5,547 nucleotides of DNA from Acidobacteriota bacterium (GTDB taxonomy: Bacteria > Acidobacteriota > Aminicenantia > UBA2199). Shown here piece after piece: positions 5,417 through 5,547 of this stretch. The translations under genes and the position numbers were made by a program. Position 1 is the first letter of the stretch, and the number at the start of each line of letters is the position of its first letter. The DNA is taken from NCBI GenBank assembly GCA_021817755.1, contig JAKAGC010000322.1, positions 1 through 5,547 of the forward strand, written 5' to 3'. The notes under the pieces are model-generated. The model was given only the letters and a program-made list of their open reading frames with translations, was not told the DNA's origin and made no database searches.

Positions 5417-5547
5417 CTAAGGTTGTAAGTTGGGATTTGCCGGATTTTGGTTGAATAATGTAGGCTGTAAGCGTCGCTTTACCGGATTATAGCCGAGAGT
5501 TGCCTCATTTGAGCCGAGCGATGCCTCATTTGAGTCGAACGATGCCA
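5417..5547 (-). CDS. possible C-terminus of a heptapeptide-repeat protein (partial, uncertain)
   Basis: One minus-strand frame is open from the right edge to a TAG at 5417-5419 and gives 42 residues. They divide exactly into six heptads, such as ASLGSNE and ATLGYNP. In each heptad the sixth residue is Asn or Gln and the seventh is Glu (first two) or Pro (last four), and position 3 is mostly Phe or Leu. The other two minus frames stop within the repeats, and the plus frames also contain stops. The heptad pattern continues into the part where the DNA repeat is badly decayed, which favours selection on protein. Against this, the piece is short, has no visible start and may be an intergenic repeat family that happens to be open. 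It would be co-oriented with, and 160 bp upstream of, the cupin gene. No function is assigned. Confidence 0.35.
   Translation of the reverse strand, partial: ASFDSNEASLGSNEATLGYNPVKRRLQPTLFNQNPANPNLQP
5471..5547. repeat. 21-bp tandem repeats running off the right edge
   Basis: Units at 5492-5512 and 5513-5533 share 19 of 21 bases (core TGCCTCATTTGA), and a third unit (GTCGAACGATGCCA) is cut by the window end. The preceding 21 bases (5471-5491) match in about half their positions. CCGGATT at 5440-5446 and 5482-5488 is exactly 42 bp (2 x 21) apart, so the array seems to decay leftward. There is no spacer, so it is not a CRISPR. Confidence 0.75.

Noticed and set aside
5492..5547. CRISPR array
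   Set aside because: The units abut with no unique spacers, and 21 bp with drift fits a tandem repeat rather than repeat-spacer structure.

Overview
The window carries an AT-leaning bacterial sequence (GC roughly in the low 40s by eye) with nearly every gene on the minus strand. A spirochaete, most likely Treponema-like, is my best guess. It rests on the Maf/DUF115 protein type, the flagellin-glycosylation flavour of the gene set and the strong strand composition bias. No gene here proves the taxonomy.

Layout from left to right. Bases 1-132 are the 3' end of a plus-strand gene of unknown function. After a 6-bp gap it meets a minus-strand block head to head at the 3' ends. The block, read right to left (in transcription order), is a small GT-B-like glycosyltransferase (3862-4695), then a family 2 glycosyltransferase with a TPR-like tail (2805-3851), then an 889-residue protein (139-2808). 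That last protein joins a Maf/DUF115 domain to a TrmB-type tRNA (guanine-N7) methyltransferase domain. The three genes are separated by 10 bp and then overlap by 4 bp (ATGA). They sit behind a sigma-70 promoter that matches consensus exactly (TTGACA, 17 bp, TATAAT; 4741-4769), so they look like one operon.

Upstream of that promoter is a hairpin (4882-4913) that probably ends the transcript of a separate small cupin gene (4924-5256). The cupin gene has its own strong ribosome binding site and a plausible promoter. The right end (5257-5547) holds no complete gene. It contains the cupin promoter, a very G-rich/C-poor plus strand, a pair of 19-bp imperfect repeats, and a run of 21-bp repeats. On the minus strand those 21-bp repeats read as six heptapeptides ending exactly at a stop, possibly the C-terminus of a repeat protein entering from the right.

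How the genes may work together (inference): two glycosyltransferases plus a Maf-like protein would suit protein glycosylation, most plausibly of flagellin. The most interesting points are the fusion of a Maf-like domain to a tRNA methyltransferase domain, and an eight-C tract at codons 10-12 of the first operon gene. A change of one base in that tract in either direction would truncate the enzyme within 13-27 residues, as in phase-variable surface-glycan genes.
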